The notes: generated by a model from the letters alone, not told the origin. A DNA stretch of 64,000 bases from Hirschia sp964351655 (GCA_964351655.1 CAYGPD010000001.1:112615-176614), one strand, 5' to 3'. Positions 46,955 to 57,123 are shown, counted from the first letter of the stretch. A program made the numbers and translations.

Positions 46955-48064
46955 CTACAAGCCGGCGTTTGCAATCTTGTGTCCGCGGTGCATTTCCCAT
47001 TTCTTGCGGATATATTCTCGCGCTGGCTTTTCGACACTATGATATATCGGCCCAGAAATGAGAATGACAACGCACATGAAGAATAGCGATGAAAGCGGTG
47101 TTGCGACAAACTCATATCCCAAAAGCGTGCAAAGTTGAGCGAGTATGGTGTAGATTGGCGCGTGAAGAATAAAAATGACGTAAGACCAATTTCCCAATTC
47201 TTGCATCAATCCACTGGATAGGCCTGTTTGAACTTTGAGTTCATCCAAGCGTGCAAGTCCAATCATAAGGAAAGCTGCTCCTAAACCAACCAAAGGCACG
47301 CCCCAATGCTGCATCGCAGATGTAAATACGAGAGATATTCCTGCGAGAGCAGTTATAATTGACAGAATTGTATCTGGTTTAAATACATTCAGAACAGAGC
47401 GTGCGGCGACACCGCAAAACATCACTGAGGCACCGCGCAATATGCCCCAATCAGATGTAAGTTCATTCATAGGGAGGGGAGAAACAGTTTGGAGAAAAAT
47501 CTCCAGGAGATAAACCACGCCAATCGCAATAGCTAAAAGTAGATAGGGAAGCTTGCGGGTAAGTTGTGCTAAGTAGATAAACACGGGAAAGGCTATGTAT
47601 CCGCCCATTTCAGCAGCGACAGCCCAAGCGGGAAAATTCCAAGAGTTTGTTTGGGTTAAACCCGATGCCTGTAAGAAAAAGAGGCTCATCACCAAATCTG
47701 AAAGCGGGTAACTTGTGTTTGCAGCTTTGCCTAATATTGCTCCGCCTATGAGGTAAGCTATGATGATTGCGAGAGCCAAGAGATACATGGGGTAGATGCG
47801 AGCAAGGCGGGCGACCATGAAGTCTAAGAAATTAAATGGTTTGGTGCGTTGTGCCCAGTATACGTGGCTCAGGACGAACCCAGATAAGACGAAGAAAACG
47901 TCAACACGCGCAATTCCCAATCGCAGAAATGGTAGCATGCCAAAGCCATCTTCATCGAACATGTGTCCAACGTGGAAATATGCAATCCAGATCGCTAGAA
48001 TGAACCGTAATCCATTGAGAGACAGAAATACCTGCTTAGGTTTACCTACATGCGGTGTTGTCAC
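46955..48064 (-). CDS. Membrane acyltransferase 3 family
   Basis: Transfers acyl groups to surface sugars or lipids. About ten membrane helices. The N-terminal LNGLRFILAIWIAYFHVGHMF contains the catalytic His region, and RVDVFFVLSGFVLSHVYW is the classical second motif. Start assigned to GTG at 48064 because GGGGAG lies 9 bases upstream; a TTG at 48082 is possible. 369 residues. It is on its own, 193 bp from the M23 gene; the acceptor is unknown. Confidence 0.88.
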   Translation of the reverse strand: MTTPHVGKPKQVFLSLNGLRFILAIWIAYFHVGHMFDEDGFGMLPFLRLGIARVDVFFVLSGFVLSHVYWAQRTKPFNFLDFMVARLARIYPMYLLALAIIIAYLIGGAILGKAANTSYPLSDLVMSLFFLQASGLTQTNSWNFPAWAVAAEMGGYIAFPVFIYLAQLTRKLPYLLLAIAIGVVYLLEIFLQTVSPLPMNELTSDWGILRGASVMFCGVAARSVLNVFKPDTILSIITALAGISLVFTSAMQHWGVPLVGLGAAFLMIGLARLDELKVQTGLSSGLMQELGNWSYVIFILHAPIYTILAQLCTLLGYEFVATPLSSLFFMCVVILISGPIYHSVEKPAREYIRKKWEMHRGHKIANAGL

Positions 48065-48204
48065 TTGAAAGTATCTCCCCAAACTTCATTTGCGGATTTA
48101 ATGAGGTGTTCTGCAACCTAAAGGCAAGCGTAACTTAAGACGAATTTGGTTTTGAAGGATCACATCTGCGTGAATTGCCTGCAATATGATCTCTGTATAC
48201 AAAA

Positions 48205-48231
48205 AAATGGCAACTTTATGGGATGCCATTT
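48205..48231 (-). terminator. Terminator after M23 gene
   Basis: AAATGGCA / TGCCATTT stem, with TTTTTTT on the minus strand. Confidence 0.8.
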
Positions 48232-48257
48232 CTCTGTTTTGTGTAAGTAGGTATGCT

Positions 48258-49583
48258 TTACGATGCGTCCGCAAGAAGTATGGGTAGGTCGTGTGTGTTG
48301 CGTATGTCATCTATGCGCTGTTTTTCTACCATAAATGCTTTAAGCATCTCTCCATCGAGTTTTCGGCCTGTTGGCAATTTGAGGCTCATAGCATCAACAT
48401 GTTTGCCGTTGATCTGAACTTCATAATGAAGATGAGGACCGGTGGAGCGACCTGTTGTGCCAACATATCCGATGACTTGTCCCTGTTTGACACGAACACC
48501 TGATTTGATACCCGGGCCATATTTATTCATGTGAGCATAAGCGGTCTTATATCCATCAGCATGACGAATTCGGACATAATTTCCATAACTCCCATAACGA
48601 GATGCACGCTCGACAACGCCGTTTCCAGCCGCGTAAATTGGAGTTCCCCGCGGAGCAGCGAAGTCCGTGCCTTTGTGAATTTTGGTGTATCCAAGCACAG
48701 GATGGCGACGTTTCCCGAAATTAGATGAAAGGCGTGCTCCGTTGATTGGGGTCTTCATTAAGAATTTGCGGGCAGCTTTGCCTGTTTCATCATAATAATC
48801 GGTGATGCCATCATCAGACGTGGTGTAGCGGTAGAATTTGCGGCTAATTTTTTTTCCATCAAGGGATGCGTACAGGATATTTCCGTTACGGATAGGTTGT
48901 CCAAGTTCGTCACGTAAAACTTCGTAGGTAATTTCGAAGGTGTCACCTTCGTGAATTTTACGTTGGAAATCAACATCATAGGCGAAAATATCTGCAAAAT
49001 CGACAACCTGTTGATCTTTAGCGCCTTGTTTGAGCGCAAGTTCGTAAATGGTGGAATTAATAACGCCACCAACCTTTGCGAAATCAGGTGTCAAATTGAC
49101 TTTTAATTCACGAGAAACCCAGTCGCCAGTGTCATTGCGAGATACAAGTACTTGGCGTTCTGCGTCTGGCTGAAATGAAAGTGCAGTAAGTTTTGTGTCG
49201 TTCTCGTCTTCAAAAAAAGCAACAACATTTTGACCGGGTCTCAGTTTGCGCATTTCTATGTGTTGAGAAGCGGCATGTACTGCGCCATTGGATTGGCTGC
49301 GGTCTGCGCCAAGTCTATCTAAGACATTGATAAGTGTCTCACGACTTTGCAATTTATCTTGTTTGCGTTCACTGTAGTGGGGCGGAATGACGTCCTCTGC
49401 ACTTAAGAAAGAGGCAAGTTCTGTCAAAGGATTAGAGCTTTTGTTGTGACTTTCTTTATTTGCTTTTTCGACAGAAGTTGAAGATGTACTGTTTTCACAA
49501 CCAGCAAAAACAAATGCAGTTAAAACAATAAGTGCAACATGACTTGCAGAAGTAGGTGTCTTCTTACGCCAACGACTATTCAT
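48258..49583 (-). CDS. M23 (LytM) peptidoglycan endopeptidase lipoprotein
   Basis: Envelope zinc endopeptidase that cleaves peptide cross-links. Residues 1-29 form a lipoprotein signal (VLTAFVFAGC). A middle region (about 100-270) resembles the LysM/OapA-like part of MepM-type proteins. The catalytic domain (about 283-410) has the zinc ligands HKGTDFAAP and HLHYE, with HMNKYG between. The C-terminus is short and charged. The gene is divergent from ydbH, 185 bp apart, with a CtrA-type half-site between the starts. It may work in wall growth or division. Confidence 0.92.
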   Translation of the reverse strand: MNSRWRKKTPTSASHVALIVLTAFVFAGCENSTSSTSVEKANKESHNKSSNPLTELASFLSAEDVIPPHYSERKQDKLQSRETLINVLDRLGADRSQSNGAVHAASQHIEMRKLRPGQNVVAFFEDENDTKLTALSFQPDAERQVLVSRNDTGDWVSRELKVNLTPDFAKVGGVINSTIYELALKQGAKDQQVVDFADIFAYDVDFQRKIHEGDTFEITYEVLRDELGQPIRNGNILYASLDGKKISRKFYRYTTSDDGITDYYDETGKAARKFLMKTPINGARLSSNFGKRRHPVLGYTKIHKGTDFAAPRGTPIYAAGNGVVERASRYGSYGNYVRIRHADGYKTAYAHMNKYGPGIKSGVRVKQGQVIGYVGTTGRSTGPHLHYEVQINGKHVDAMSLKLPTGRKLDGEMLKAFMVEKQRIDDIRNTHDLPILLADAS

Positions 49584-49672
49584 TTTTGCAACGTCTCCAA
49601 TACTCTACATTTACACAAAGCTCGTATGATTTATTGCTTCACAATTGATGAAACAAAAATACACTATTTGTG

Positions 49673-49680
49673 TTAACCAT
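49673..49680. promoter_or_regulatory. CtrA-type half-site TTAACCAT
   Basis: TTAACCAT between the divergent M23 and ydbH genes; half-sites of this form are known CtrA targets in Caulobacter, but a single 8-mer is weak evidence. Confidence 0.3.
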
Positions 49681-49768
49681 CACCTTATCGACAGTGAACA
49701 CTATTTGGCAGTAAGATTATGCCTTCTGCAACTATAGAAAGCAGGAATTACGCCAGTTTTATTCCAAA

Positions 49769-52700
49769 GTGTTTGTTTTGACTGAACTAGACCAAGAACA
49801 ATTGTCAAACTCATCTGACTTAAAACCTAACATTGCCAGAAAAAATGGCTTTGTTTGGGCAGGATTTCTGATTCTTGTCGTGATTTTCAGCACGATTTAT
49901 CTGGCGCGAATTCAGATTGCTGACCGATATGTGAAAAGCAAATGTGTGGAACTAGAAATTTCTTGTAATATCAATGTGTCTCATATTGGTATTGATCAGA
50001 TTGGTATCTCACGTTTTGATGTTTTTATTTCTAGCAACGAAAAAATATCTGCACGGAACATAGAAGTACAACTTGATTGGCTGGGTTTGTTCAAGCCAGG
50101 TGTTTCAAAGGTGAGATTTAAAGAGGCCGTTGCGAATGTGGATGTATCGCAAGGCTCTGAAAATTTTCAGAAATTTGTAACCCAATTGCAGACTATAGCT
50201 AAGGTGAATGGGCAGAGAGAGGCTCAGTCTTCACCGATACAGGTTGAAATTGAATCGATTGGGCTAAAGCTAGCCACAAAAAGAGGAGATATCGACATCA
50301 AAGCGTCGATGCAGGGGGAGTTATCTGACGGGCAAGGGCGGGCTGTTTTTCCATTCGAAATATTGCCGGCGGTTTATAATTCTGCTGACTTTCGATCCGA
50401 AGTTAAGATATTGTCTGGTATAGCTTTTTGGGATGGTGATCGCATTGGAAGTAAAGTGGATTTTAAGGCGATCGATACACAAATTCGGGGCACGAAATTA
50501 GGGGATGTATCGGGGACTTTGCCGTTTGAGCTTGATTTAAGCACGGGGCAAATGGCGGGAACATTAGACCTTACGGTTGCCGATTTATTGTATGAAAACA
50601 AAACTGCCAAAACGCTGAAGACGCAAATTGATTTACGAGGAAAGTGGAATGCCGCTGAGGGCTTGCTTAGTGATTTTTCCGCGCGCGGTAATGTCGATAT
50701 TCAAAAAATTATAGGGTTTGAGGAAGTATTCGCACAGATAGAGCATTACGCCTCCTTGCTACCTGCTAGTGATCTGCTTGGGAGTTGGTCTTCCTCTGAA
50801 GGGGGGGTAGATGTGGTCTTGCCCTTTGCCTTGAACCTGTCTGATGAAGGGATGGTGTTATCCTCGATTGAAAAAGCGGCCATCGTCAAAAAAGCAGATG
50901 ATTTTGAAATTGAAATGGGCAGCGCGTTATCACAATGGGCTTATGACTTTGAAGCGCGGAAGTTTAACTTTGCGGGTGACATAATTTTTCATTCCGATCT
51001 GGCGCAATTGGAATTGTCAGACCTAGATCTTGTTTTTTATGACGGTGAATTAAGCGTGTCAGGAGGGGCAAAACTGAATGCAAGCAAGGATGCTGAAAGT
51101 TTAAAGGTGAGCGTTGAGGGAATGAAACTGATCTCAATGGCTCAGGCGATTGAGGCAGAATTATTAAACACGCAGATAGATTTTTCTGGGCGCGCTTTTA
51201 ATGCCGATTGGAAGGGCGTGTCTATTGGTGGTGATTTGAAGTTTGGTATTGATGAGGGCGATTTCGCGTTCCACCAAGATCCGGTATTGGATATTGGCGT
51301 TGAAAGTATCTCCACCCAGTCAGCAAAAATCGGTGCATTCAACACGCAATACAGTTCCCAAAATTTTGCAGCTGAAAATGGAATCTTTCAAGGACAGGGC
51401 ATGGTGTCGAGGCTCAATGTTCAATTGCAACGAGCAGGGCAGATATTTGATATTGAAATAGATGGGGCTGATTTAGATTGGTCGATAGACGACATCTTAA
51501 ATGCCAATATGGTGATTGCGACACCGCGACTTTCGACAATGATAAATGATGCCGCAATGATATTTGATGCACCTGAAATATCAGTCAATCTGTATACGGA
51601 TGATCATTGGCGCATTGGAGGCGAGTTAAGTAATGGTCGGCTGGAATATATGTCTTTTCTAGTAGATAGGTTGCATTCAAAATTTGATGTCAGCGGCAGC
51701 TCGGCTGGATTAATTGGCGGTGTGGAAGGTGTGTCGTTTCAGCTATCGGACGCGGTGGAAAATATCCGTTTTGTACCGATGGTATGGGACGGCAATGTTG
51801 CGCTTGCGGCGGGAGAGATAAAAGCTCACGGAGAGATACGGGACGCAAAAGATAATCGGATTTTAGGACGTACTATTGTCATCCATAATTTCGACTGGGA
51901 TGCAGGGAATGCATCGTTATTGCCAACGAATTTGACGTTTTCTCCAAGTGTATTGCAGCCTTATGATATATTCCCAATGTTGCGCGGTGTGGCGTCCAAT
52001 GTTCGGGGGAATGTCACATTATCTGCTAAAATAGATTGGGATGCAGGAAAGATATCATCTGCTGGGGTGATAGATCTCTCCGATTTAGGATTTGTAACTG
52101 ATAAGGCTGGCCTGTTTGAGGGCATATTTGGGCGAATAGAATTTGACGACATTTTAAAACAGCACTCTTTGCCGCATCAAGAGATTTTGATTGATCAATG
52201 GAATGCGGGCGCACCTATGGAAAATGGAAAGGTGCAGTTTCAAGTGCTGGAGTTTGGGGAAGTGTTTGTGCATGGCTCCCAATGGCCATTTGCGACAGGC
52301 ACCTTATCGCTTGAGCCCATGATATGGAGTGTGTTTTCAGGAACAAACGCGGTTGAGGTGGAAGTGCGCAATGTTGATCTTGCAGGATTTGTTGATGAAG
52401 TGAGCCTTCCAGGTGTTGAGGCGTCGGGAAAACTGGACGGCCGTGTCAATGCTGTATTCTCGACGGGAAAGGTTGCGATTGAGCAGGCGCATTTGGCCTC
52501 CTCTTCTGGGGGCTTCATTCGATATTATACGCCCGCAATGGAGAAATTAGCGACAACGGGGGATCGCGTGGCAATTTTGGTCAATGCGCTGAAAGATTTC
52601 CGATTTGATGTGATGAGCGTTGATGCGCACGGAGATTTATCCGGAAAAATTTGGCTGGACGTTTTTCTATCTGGAGAAAGCCCTGAAGTGATTGTGGGGG

Positions 52701-52819
52701 AGGGGGTAGAGATGAATGTATCTATCGAGTCTGAGTTGATGTCTTTACTGGGAAATCAAAACGTTGTGGAAAATAAGATACATAGGTTTGTGAAACATCT
52801 CTATGAAAAGCTTCATTGA
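49769..52819 (+). CDS. ydbH: YdbH-family intermembrane bridge protein
   Basis: 1016 residues of the AsmA-like superfamily. An inner-membrane anchor (about 30-48: FVWAGFLILVVIFSTIYLA) is followed by a long beta-rich periplasmic region with repeated extended segments. In E. coli, YdbH works with YnbE and YdbL and is one of the redundant phospholipid bridges with TamB and YhdP. The next two genes are ynbE and ydbL, in the same order, which supports the name. The start is not certain: GTG at 49769 or TTG at 49778; there is no ATG before the anchor. Divergent from the M23 gene. Confidence 0.85.
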   Translation: MFVLTELDQEQLSNSSDLKPNIARKNGFVWAGFLILVVIFSTIYLARIQIADRYVKSKCVELEISCNINVSHIGIDQIGISRFDVFISSNEKISARNIEVQLDWLGLFKPGVSKVRFKEAVANVDVSQGSENFQKFVTQLQTIAKVNGQREAQSSPIQVEIESIGLKLATKRGDIDIKASMQGELSDGQGRAVFPFEILPAVYNSADFRSEVKILSGIAFWDGDRIGSKVDFKAIDTQIRGTKLGDVSGTLPFELDLSTGQMAGTLDLTVADLLYENKTAKTLKTQIDLRGKWNAAEGLLSDFSARGNVDIQKIIGFEEVFAQIEHYASLLPASDLLGSWSSSEGGVDVVLPFALNLSDEGMVLSSIEKAAIVKKADDFEIEMGSALSQWAYDFEARKFNFAGDIIFHSDLAQLELSDLDLVFYDGELSVSGGAKLNASKDAESLKVSVEGMKLISMAQAIEAELLNTQIDFSGRAFNADWKGVSIGGDLKFGIDEGDFAFHQDPVLDIGVESISTQSAKIGAFNTQYSSQNFAAENGIFQGQGMVSRLNVQLQRAGQIFDIEIDGADLDWSIDDILNANMVIATPRLSTMINDAAMIFDAPEISVNLYTDDHWRIGGELSNGRLEYMSFLVDRLHSKFDVSGSSAGLIGGVEGVSFQLSDAVENIRFVPMVWDGNVALAAGEIKAHGEIRDAKDNRILGRTIVIHNFDWDAGNASLLPTNLTFSPSVLQPYDIFPMLRGVASNVRGNVTLSAKIDWDAGKISSAGVIDLSDLGFVTDKAGLFEGIFGRIEFDDILKQHSLPHQEILIDQWNAGAPMENGKVQFQVLEFGEVFVHGSQWPFATGTLSLEPMIWSVFSGTNAVEVEVRNVDLAGFVDEVSLPGVEASGKLDGRVNAVFSTGKVAIEQAHLASSSGGFIRYYTPAMEKLATTGDRVAILVNALKDFRFDVMSVDAHGDLSGKIWLDVFLSGESPEVIVGEGVEMNVSIESELMSLLGNQNVVENKIHRFVKHLYEKLH

Positions 52820-52902
52820 TTGTAGCGTTAACGCCATCAACATGCCTAAAATAGGCTATATCATAGTTGAACAGTGCAGATGTTAAAGGGGAAGGTATTG
52901 AA

Positions 52903-53100
52903 ATGAATACAAAAATCAGCCTTCGCTTGGCCTTTGGTGGTGCCATATTGATGTCACAAGCGTGTTCGCCTGTTATCCGTGTGCAGGCACCTGATAAGCC
53001 GATTACGATTAATTTGAATGTTAAAATTGATCAGCAGGTGCAGGTGAATATGGAAGAAGATGTTGACGACTTGATCGCGGATAACCCTGATATTTTTTAG
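52903..53100 (+). CDS. ynbE: YnbE-family outer-membrane lipoprotein
   Basis: 65 residues; the ATG at 52903 has GGGGAAGG 7 bases upstream. Signal and lipobox SQAC (Cys20), then PVIRVQAPDKPITINLNVKIDQ, typical of YnbE. In E. coli it oligomerises and caps YdbH at the outer membrane. Starts 83 bp after ydbH and is followed by ydbL after 12 bp. Confidence 0.88.
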   Translation: MNTKISLRLAFGGAILMSQACSPVIRVQAPDKPITINLNVKIDQQVQVNMEEDVDDLIADNPDIF

Positions 53101-53112
53101 GATATGTATGTC

Positions 53113-53457
53113 ATGCGCATTTTTACGAGTGTTTTGATATTTCTTGCAGCATATCTAATGCTAACATTTACAGCGATCGCAGAGCCTCAATTGGATGCAG
53201 CAAAGCAAGCTGGCCAAATTGGAGAGCGTTTTGATGGGTATGTAGGGTTGGTAAATGCTAGCGGTGCAAGTGGTGAGATCAAACGATATGTTGACGATGT
53301 GAACGCGCGCAGACGTGAAGTCTATACGCGCCTATCTCAAGATACAGGCCAAAGCATGGCTTCCATCGCACGTAAAACTGCTGAGAAACAATTTCAGTCG
53401 GCTCAATCAGGTGAATTTTTGATGAGTGATGAAGGTAGATGGCAGGCCAAACCATAA
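53113..53457 (+). CDS. ydbL: YdbL-family periplasmic protein (DUF1318)
   Basis: 114 residues with signal peptide MRIFTSVLIFLAAYLMLTFTA, then the conserved GQIGERFDGYVGLV and VNARRREVYTRLSQDTG. The ATG at 53113 lies behind AGGAT with 9-base spacing; an ATG at 53104 is too close to it. In E. coli YdbL assists or restrains YnbE assembly on YdbH. Completes the three-gene operon. Confidence 0.88.
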   Translation: MRIFTSVLIFLAAYLMLTFTAIAEPQLDAAKQAGQIGERFDGYVGLVNASGASGEIKRYVDDVNARRREVYTRLSQDTGQSMASIARKTAEKQFQSAQSGEFLMSDEGRWQAKP

Positions 53458-53692
53458 GCGCATTGGTTGTAACACACCAAATATTGAGTGTGATATTGCT
53501 TTTAGGCTCCGAATTTTGTCTCCGGGCGAGGATGTTTTCTAATTGTATTTTTATGCGTTAAGTTGATTTCTTCAAAAAAAAGCCAAATAGTGCTTTGAAA
53601 TTCCCGTGTTGGGAAAGTCAATGCTTGTTTTAGCGCCAACGAAGTGATTCGTATGGGGTAATTGAAACCGATTCATAGGGCTGTCATTCATC

Positions 53693-54313
53693 ATGAAAGC
53701 ATCGAAGCTAGCAGCGCTCGTCGCGTCACACATTTGCCATGAGCTCATTTCTCCTGTGTCATCGTTCAAACTTGTGCAGGATTCACTGAATGATCCTGAC
53801 ATGCGTGAACATGTTGAAGAGCTTATTCGCTCCGCATCTTTGACCGTTGAGTATAAACTCACTTTCTTGCGTTACGCACTTGGGTCTGTCGGGATGCAGA
53901 ATGGTTTTGCTGATCTACATGAAGCACGTGGTCTATGTCAGAACTATATGAAGGGTTTCCGCGCTGACCTTGAATGGGACCACACGCCAGAAATCACAAC
54001 ATATGCGCAAGTGCGTCTTGTCATGAATATGATTATGATTGCATCGGCTGCATTGCCGCGCGGGGGTATGGTTACTGTCACGTCTGAAAAAATAGGCGAT
54101 AAAGTTGAGTTGAAGGTTGTAGGTAAGGGCGCTCGCGTTCTTTTACCTGAAGAAAAACGCGCTTCATTGAATGGCATAGAGCCAGAAGGTGGATGGACCG
54201 CAAAGACAATTCAGCCATACTTTGCGCGCGTTTGCGCCGAAGAGATTGATGCTGTTATCGAATTAACAGACTCTGAAGGTGAAATTTCACTGAAATGTGT
54301 GACACCTGAGTAA
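53693..54313 (+). CDS. chpT: Histidine phosphotransferase ChpT
   Basis: Cytoplasmic phosphotransfer protein; in Caulobacter ChpT moves phosphate from the hybrid kinase CckA to CtrA and CpdR. 206 residues shaped like a kinase without ATPase activity. The phospho-His is in SHICHELISPVSS (about residue 17), a close match to ChpT's CHDLISP. The later half is the degenerate ATPase-like domain (VRLVMNMIMIASAALPRGG). It stands 110 bp upstream of cheA, same strand, with a hairpin between. No cckA or ctrA occurs in the window. Confidence 0.85.
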   Translation: MKASKLAALVASHICHELISPVSSFKLVQDSLNDPDMREHVEELIRSASLTVEYKLTFLRYALGSVGMQNGFADLHEARGLCQNYMKGFRADLEWDHTPEITTYAQVRLVMNMIMIASAALPRGGMVTVTSEKIGDKVELKVVGKGARVLLPEEKRASLNGIEPEGGWTAKTIQPYFARVCAEEIDAVIELTDSEGEISLKCVTPE

Positions 54314-54321
54314 GATTTTGA

Positions 54322-54365
54322 GTGAGAGTTAAGTGTTTGAACATGATTTCTTAACTCTCACAGCG
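54322..54365 (+). terminator. Hairpin between chpT and cheA
   Basis: Perfect 12-bp stem GTGAGAGTTAAG / CTTAACTCTCAC with a 16-base loop and the short tract TTTTC. It may end or attenuate transcription from chpT into the chemotaxis operon. Confidence 0.5.
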
Positions 54366-54423
54366 TTTTCTATAGCCTAATCACCTGCCTCGATTTGGGG
54401 CGATTTGTGAAGCGGGCTATGAT

Positions 54424-57123
54424 ATGGACGATCTTCTAAGCGAATTCCTCACCGAAACTTCGGAAAGTCTCGATACGATTGATACCGAGCTAGTGCGATT
54501 TGAATCGCAGCCGAATGATAAGGAAACGCTCAATAACATTTTCCGTCTTGTACATACCATTAAGGGTACATGTGGATTTCTTGGCCTGCCAAGACTAGAG
54601 GCTGTTGCGCACGCAGGTGAGACTCTTCTTGGGAAGTTCCGTGACGGGGCTTTGCCTGTTACGCCTTCAGCTGTGACATTGGTTCTTGAATCTATTGACC
54701 AGATTAAATCTATTCTCGAATTTCTTGAAAGTTCTGGTGCTGAACCTCCGGGGACGGATGAAGAGCTTATAGCGCGTCTTGAAGATGCATCCAATGGTGG
54801 TTTGATTGCAGGAGCTGTTGTTGAAGAAGTCCCAGCAAATGATGCAGAAGCAATTTTGGCGGGTCTAGATGATGATGAAGACGAAGATCCTAATGCTCCC
54901 CCACCAGGAATTGATCCTGCCAACTGGGATGCTCAACTAGGTCGGGAATTGCGTCCGGGTGAAGTGTCACTTGCAGATTTGGAAGCAGCATTCAATTCTG
55001 TTGAGGCTGATGATATTGATGAGCCTGCACCTGTTGTTGCCAAAGTTGAAGCTGTTGCAGCACCGCCTGCAATGATGGAAAAAGCATCGCCTTTGTCAAA
55101 CCAGACAATCCGTGTTGCCGTTGATGTCCTTGAAGACCTTATGACTATGGTGTCTGAGCTTGTGCTGACACGTAACCAGCTTATGCAGATGGTACGTGGA
55201 TTGGATGATTCTGAGTTTAAAGCACCATTGCAACGTTTGTCAGCAATTACCGCTGAGTTGCAAGAAGGTGTCATGAAGACACGGATGCAACCCATTGGTA
55301 CTGCTTGGAAAAAGCTGCCACGTATTGTGCGTGACGCATGTCAGGATTTGCACAAAAAGATCGATCTTGTATTAGATGGAGAAAGCACAGAGCTAGACCG
55401 TCAGGTGCTTGAACTAATCAAAGACCCGTTGACCCACATGATCCGAAATTCATGTGACCATGGTGTTGAGACCCCTCAAACGCGTAAATCCAATGGGAAG
55501 CCTGAAACAGGTACGATCCATTTGCGCGCCTATCATGAAGGTGGCCATATCATTATTGAAGTGGCCGATGATGGTGCGGGTTTGAACACGGCCCGTATTC
55601 GCGAAAAAGCGATTGAAAAAGATATTGTGGATGCGGCGGAAGCTGCGAACATGACCGATGCGCAAATTCATCGTTTGATTTTTGCACCGGGCTTTTCTAC
55701 GGCTGCAAAAATTACAAACATATCTGGTCGAGGCGTCGGTATGGACGTTGTGAAGACCAACATCGAGCTTATCGGTGGTGTGATTGATTTGCGCGCGGTT
55801 GAAGGAGAGGGAACAACATTCCTCATCAAAATTCCGCTTACACTTGCAATTATTTCAGCACTTATTGTCGGTGTTGGTAATGAACGCTTTGCTTTGCCAC
55901 AATTGTCTGTTGTGGAATTGGTACGCACAGGCAATGAGCGCGATCAGCGCGTCGAACGTATTTCCAACACACAAGTATTGAGACTGCGTGACCGTTTGTT
56001 GCCGCTTGTGACATTGAACCAGATCTTGGGTCTTGGGGACATGACGGGCAAAGATGCTATTGATAAGAGTGGCAATGCTTTTGTTGTGGTCATGCAAGTG
56101 GGCGATACCCGCTTTGGTCTTGTGGTTGATCAGGTCTTTGATACTGAAGAGATTGTGGTGAAACCACTGACAAATATGCTTAGTGGTCTTCGTCAGTATT
56201 CAGGCGCAACAATATTGGGTGATGGATCTGTTATTATGATTCTTGATCCAAATGGTGTTGCCAAAGAGGTTTCAAGTATTGAAGGCGCTAGCCAGTCGAA
56301 TGCAGCGTCAAAAGCGGAAGAGAATATTAGTGATGATAAAATGTCACTTCTATTATTCCGTGCAGGCGGCAAAGAGCCGATGGCTTGTCCGCTAAGCCTC
56401 GTGACGCGTCTGGAAGATTTGGACGCTTCCACATTCGAAAATGCGCAAGGACATCAAGTTGTTCAATATCGCGGCAAGCTAATGCCGCTTGTTCATGCGT
56501 CTGGTTCACACATGATGAAGTCAGAAGGCAAACAACCCATTCTTGTCTTCAACCAAGGTGAGACTGTTATTGGTCTGGCAGTTGATGAGATCCTCGATAT
56601 TGTTCATGAAACAGTGAATTATGAAATGGCAGAGATGACGCCAGGTATTCTTGGTGCGGCTGTCCTCAAAGGAAAAACTACGCAGATTATCGACGTGGCG
56701 CACTTCTTGAACTCTGGTCAACGTGATTGGGCGAAGCTCGCCACATCAGCGAAACAAAAAGCGCGTCGCCGTATTTTGCTTGTGGAAACGCACCCATTCT
56801 TCCAGAATATGTTGTCTCCTCTGCTTAAAGCTGCTGGATATGATGTCACTCTGGCACCGACCGAAGACAAAGCGATAGAAATACTAAAATCAGAAGCCAG
56901 CTTCGACGCTGTATTGGCGGATATTGATGCAGGACAAGGCGTTAGCCGCCTAGCATTGGCAATTGATGCAAATGCACAGCTGATATCTGCACCACGTTTT
57001 GGATTGTCTAACCGTGACGATGCGCAGCCGACTGAAATGGGAATGAGTATTCCTAAAGCTGACCGTCAAGCGTTGTTAATGGCACTGGATTCAGCCCTTA
57101 AAGCTAAAGGAGATGCAGCATGA
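54424..57123 (+). CDS. cheA: Chemotaxis kinase CheA with extra CheW and receiver-like domains
   Basis: 899 residues. P1 phosphotransfer domain 1-105 with phospho-His H44 in LVHTIKGTC; a long acidic/Pro linker (about 105-225) without a clear P2; P3 dimerisation about 225-300; P4 ATPase about 300-475 (N box MIRNSCDHGVE, G boxes VADDGAGLN and GRGVGMDVV); P5 CheW-like about 475-610; a second CheW-like domain about 640-765; and a C-terminal receiver-like domain about 780-895 whose acidic pocket is weak (LLVETHPFF, with only LADIDAG for the phospho-Asp). It overlaps cheW by four bases. Signals from receptors such as the one at 44.6 kb would enter here. Confidence 0.93.
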   Translation: MDDLLSEFLTETSESLDTIDTELVRFESQPNDKETLNNIFRLVHTIKGTCGFLGLPRLEAVAHAGETLLGKFRDGALPVTPSAVTLVLESIDQIKSILEFLESSGAEPPGTDEELIARLEDASNGGLIAGAVVEEVPANDAEAILAGLDDDEDEDPNAPPPGIDPANWDAQLGRELRPGEVSLADLEAAFNSVEADDIDEPAPVVAKVEAVAAPPAMMEKASPLSNQTIRVAVDVLEDLMTMVSELVLTRNQLMQMVRGLDDSEFKAPLQRLSAITAELQEGVMKTRMQPIGTAWKKLPRIVRDACQDLHKKIDLVLDGESTELDRQVLELIKDPLTHMIRNSCDHGVETPQTRKSNGKPETGTIHLRAYHEGGHIIIEVADDGAGLNTARIREKAIEKDIVDAAEAANMTDAQIHRLIFAPGFSTAAKITNISGRGVGMDVVKTNIELIGGVIDLRAVEGEGTTFLIKIPLTLAIISALIVGVGNERFALPQLSVVELVRTGNERDQRVERISNTQVLRLRDRLLPLVTLNQILGLGDMTGKDAIDKSGNAFVVVMQVGDTRFGLVVDQVFDTEEIVVKPLTNMLSGLRQYSGATILGDGSVIMILDPNGVAKEVSSIEGASQSNAASKAEENISDDKMSLLLFRAGGKEPMACPLSLVTRLEDLDASTFENAQGHQVVQYRGKLMPLVHASGSHMMKSEGKQPILVFNQGETVIGLAVDEILDIVHETVNYEMAEMTPGILGAAVLKGKTTQIIDVAHFLNSGQRDWAKLATSAKQKARRRILLVETHPFFQNMLSPLLKAAGYDVTLAPTEDKAIEILKSEASFDAVLADIDAGQGVSRLALAIDANAQLISAPRFGLSNRDDAQPTEMGMSIPKADRQALLMALDSALKAKGDAA

